This document shows positions 62,270 to 64,000 of a DNA stretch of 64,000 nt, piece by piece (position 1 is the first letter of the stretch; each line of letters opens with the position of its first letter). The position numbers were made by a program, and so were the translations under genes. The notes under the pieces were generated by a model. That model saw nothing but the letters and a program-made list of their open reading frames with translations, made no database searches and was not told where the DNA came from. The stretch comes from Pontibacterium sp049603715 (GTDB lineage: Bacteria > Pseudomonadota > Gammaproteobacteria > Pseudomonadales > Balneatricaceae): the NCBI GenBank assembly GCA_049603715.1, contig JBMYSW010000006.1:1-64000 (forward strand), read 5' to 3'.

Positions 62270-63553
62270 ATGAAAACCATTGTGATTGTGGGTGGAGGAG
62301 CCGGTGGGCTCGAGTTAGCAACCCGGTTAGGTAATAAACTCGGTAAGAAGAAAAAAGCCCGTGTGATTCTGATTGATAAGAACCGCACCCATGTTTGGAA
62401 GCCGTTGCTGCACGAGGTGGCGACGGGCTCCTTAGATACCAATACAGACGGCGTGGTGTATCGCGCCCACGGCAGTAAGCAGGGATACAAGTTTATCCTT
62501 GGTACCATGGAGGGTTTAGATAAAGACGCCAAGCAAGTATGTCTGTCGCCCATTGTGGATGGCGACAATAAAGAAATTGTGCCGGCGCGTCAGGTCGACT
62601 ATGACTACCTTGTCATGGCGGTAGGCAGTGTCAGTAATGACTTTGGTACACCGGGTGTGGCTAAAGAGTGTTTCTTTTTAGACTCGCAGGCCCAAGCTGA
62701 GCGTTTTCATCGCGCCTTACTAAACCAGTTTTTGCGTGTTCACCAAAAAGATGAGGCGCAGCTAAGCTTGTCGATTGTTGGCGGTGGCGCAACGGGTGTG
62801 GAACTGTCGGCAGAGCTTTGTCATGTGGCTGATATTCTCAAGGTATACGACATGCCAGATGTGTCGGTGAAGCTCAAAGTAAACCTTATAGAGGCGGGTC
62901 CACGCATTTTGCCCGCTTTGCCTGAGCGTATCTCTGCTTCGGCAAAAGCAGAATTGGCGCGTTTAGGTGTAAACGTGATGGAAGGCGTCGCCGTTAAAGA
63001 GGCGAAGCCCGAGGGCTTTTACACGAAAGACGATGAGCTTATCGCTTCTGATCTGATGGTTTGGGCAGCGGGGGTAAAAGCGCCTGACTTTATAAAAGCG
63101 ATGGAGGTTTTCGATACCTCGCGCAATGGTCAAATTTTGGTTAAGCCAACGCTCGAAAGTACTGCGAGTGATGATATTTACGTGTTGGGCGATTGTTGCG
63201 CCTTCCAAAACGAGGATGGCAGCTTTGTTCCACCACGTGCTCAGTCGGCCCACCAAATGGCAACGACCGTGGGCTCAAACTTGTTGGCGAAGCTCGCAGG
63301 TAAGGCGCAAAAGCCATTTGTCTACAAAGACCATGGCTCACTTGTAAACCTCAGTCGTTACAGCACCGTGGGTAGCCTGATGGGTAATCTGGGTAGCGGT
63401 AAAATGTTTGTGGAAGGGCGTATTGCACGTGTTATGTATGTCTCCCTTTACCGTATGCACCAGTTTGCTGTGTATGGCTGGGTCGGCGCTAGCTTGCTGT
63501 ATTTGGCAAACAAAATCGGTCGTTCGGTACAGCCAAAGATGAAGCTGCACTAA
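62270..63553 (+). CDS. ndh: Type II NADH dehydrogenase (NDH-2)
   Basis: 427 residues from ATG 62270, with AGAGGG 7 bases upstream. FAD motif IVIVGGGAGGLELATRLG, NADH motif SIVGGGATGVELSAELCHV, and the C-terminal FAD/quinone block YVLGDCCAFQNEDG plus PPRAQSAHQMA. The last 70 residues contain the amphipathic and hydrophobic membrane-binding segment (FAVYGWVGASLLYLANKIG). It passes electrons from NADH to quinone without pumping protons. Confidence 0.95.
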   Translation: MKTIVIVGGGAGGLELATRLGNKLGKKKKARVILIDKNRTHVWKPLLHEVATGSLDTNTDGVVYRAHGSKQGYKFILGTMEGLDKDAKQVCLSPIVDGDNKEIVPARQVDYDYLVMAVGSVSNDFGTPGVAKECFFLDSQAQAERFHRALLNQFLRVHQKDEAQLSLSIVGGGATGVELSAELCHVADILKVYDMPDVSVKLKVNLIEAGPRILPALPERISASAKAELARLGVNVMEGVAVKEAKPEGFYTKDDELIASDLMVWAAGVKAPDFIKAMEVFDTSRNGQILVKPTLESTASDDIYVLGDCCAFQNEDGSFVPPRAQSAHQMATTVGSNLLAKLAGKAQKPFVYKDHGSLVNLSRYSTVGSLMGNLGSGKMFVEGRIARVMYVSLYRMHQFAVYGWVGASLLYLANKIGRSVQPKMKLH

Positions 63554-63635
63554 CGCGCTGCTATTTGCTTAAATTTAGCTGTGATTGCCAGTGGCTTAGG
63601 TTTTTAATTTAACCTGTGCTGCCGAAATCCATTCA

Positions 63636-63668
63636 AAGGACCATAAGTATTGGCTTATGGTCTTTTTT
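63636..63668 (+). terminator. Terminator of ndh
   Basis: Nine-base perfect stem GACCATAAG / CTTATGGTC with loop TATTGG and T6. Confidence 0.93.
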
Positions 63669-63792
63669 ATTGCCAAATCCCTAGGCGGGTGTATGGTCAT
63701 ATGATCTGTTTATTGGGCGATGTGCACAGGCAAAACAGTCGAGAAACGGTCCGTGCCAGTGTGTCGCCAGTGGTTAAACTTTAGAGGTGAGA

Positions 63793-64000
63793 GTGAGAAA
63801 GCTCATAGGTCGTCAGTGGCTTTTACGTGAAAATGTTTTAATGGATGGTGCAGGGGTTAACCGCAAAAATCGCGCGCCTTTAGCGTTAGAGCAAGGTGCT
63901 ACTCTTTTTGTGAAGAGCTTGGTAAAGAGCTCGGTGAAGCGATGCCTAAAGCCTTTGGGCACGGCGCTTTTGGGGCTTTCGTTATGGGGCGTCAGTGCTG
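63793..64000 (+). CDS. 5' part of an unidentified gene, cut by the window end
   Basis: An open frame from GTG 63793 (AGAGG 5 bases upstream) runs to the end of the window without a stop, 69 codons so far. Residues 40-69 are a basic stretch followed by a hydrophobic segment (PLGTALLGLSLWGVSA), which looks like a signal peptide. If so, the true start may be the GTG at 63910 and the first 39 residues untranslated. An exported protein is likely; family cannot be told. Confidence 0.45.
   Translation, partial: MRKLIGRQWLLRENVLMDGAGVNRKNRAPLALEQGATLFVKSLVKSSVKRCLKPLGTALLGLSLWGVSA

Overview
The window reads as an ordinary chromosomal stretch of a free-living, probably marine, gammaproteobacterium. 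It carries the Pseudomonas-like core block cspD / clpS-clpA / infA / bpt-aat-trxB / ftsK-lolA-rarA-crcB-serS. It also has the purB-hflD-mnmA-nudJ block (with rluE close by), a long-form (531 aa) isocitrate lyase, FabV instead of FabI, a fold-III ornithine decarboxylase and a phasin. This fits the Pseudomonadales/Oceanospirillales/Cellvibrionales neighbourhood; I cannot fix a genus from sequence alone. No insertion sequence, prophage, integrase or CRISPR array was seen, and coding style is uniform throughout.

Layout. 1-7.9 kb: the 5' part of a tRNA-Asn gene on the minus strand, ycaO, and a three-gene MukBEF-like condensin operon (mksF-mksE-mksB) with no nuclease gene (mksG/jetD) beside it. 7.9-15.1 kb: several uncharacterised proteins (DUF3422, DUF599, two orphan families), a GH1 beta-glucosidase and a BolA-type protein. 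15.2-22.5 kb: htpG behind a sigma-32-like promoter, an XRE regulator, a MocR-type regulator divergent from a DUF1127 mini-protein with a repeated operator between them, ornithine decarboxylase and OmpW. 22.7-28 kb: proS, a TudS-like DUF523 protein, a MaoC/PhaJ hydratase, fabV and msrA.

28.0-29.0 kb is the most unusual part. About 970 bp holds no protein gene but about 30 GGA triplets on one strand, many of them in the loops of small perfect hairpins. It begins after a near-consensus sigma-54 promoter and ends in a strong terminator. I read it as a very large CsrB/RsmZ-type RNA (or two in tandem) that would titrate the translational regulator CsrA/RsmA. It is followed, on the other strand, by a protein with an ADP-ribosyltransferase-like HGTS motif.

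29.7-40.5 kb: isocitrate lyase divergent from a LysR regulator with a palindrome between them, then the ribosomal oxygenase RoxA, TrmJ, PurB, HflD, MnmA, NudJ, an isolated MoaE, RluE and a CspD-like cold-shock protein. 40.8-46.6 kb: nearly the whole bacterial N-degron pathway (ClpS, ClpA, Bpt, Aat) with IF-1 and thioredoxin reductase. 47.2-54.3 kb: ftsK-lolA-rarA-crcB-serS as a compact run. 54.5-64 kb: a UbiF/UbiH-like hydroxylase, a phasin with a strong promoter surrounded by GCTGCA repeats, a PreP-like M16 protease, an EamA transporter, a DUF4197 exported protein, NDH-2 and the start of a gene cut by the window end.

Functional threads: chromosome organisation and segregation (MksBEF, FtsK, RarA); translation and tRNA modification (ProS, SerS, TrmJ, MnmA, RluE, RoxA, YcaO); protein quality control (HtpG, ClpSA, Bpt, Aat, MsrA); carbon storage and overflow (PhaJ-like hydratase, phasin, isocitrate lyase, the Csr-type RNA).
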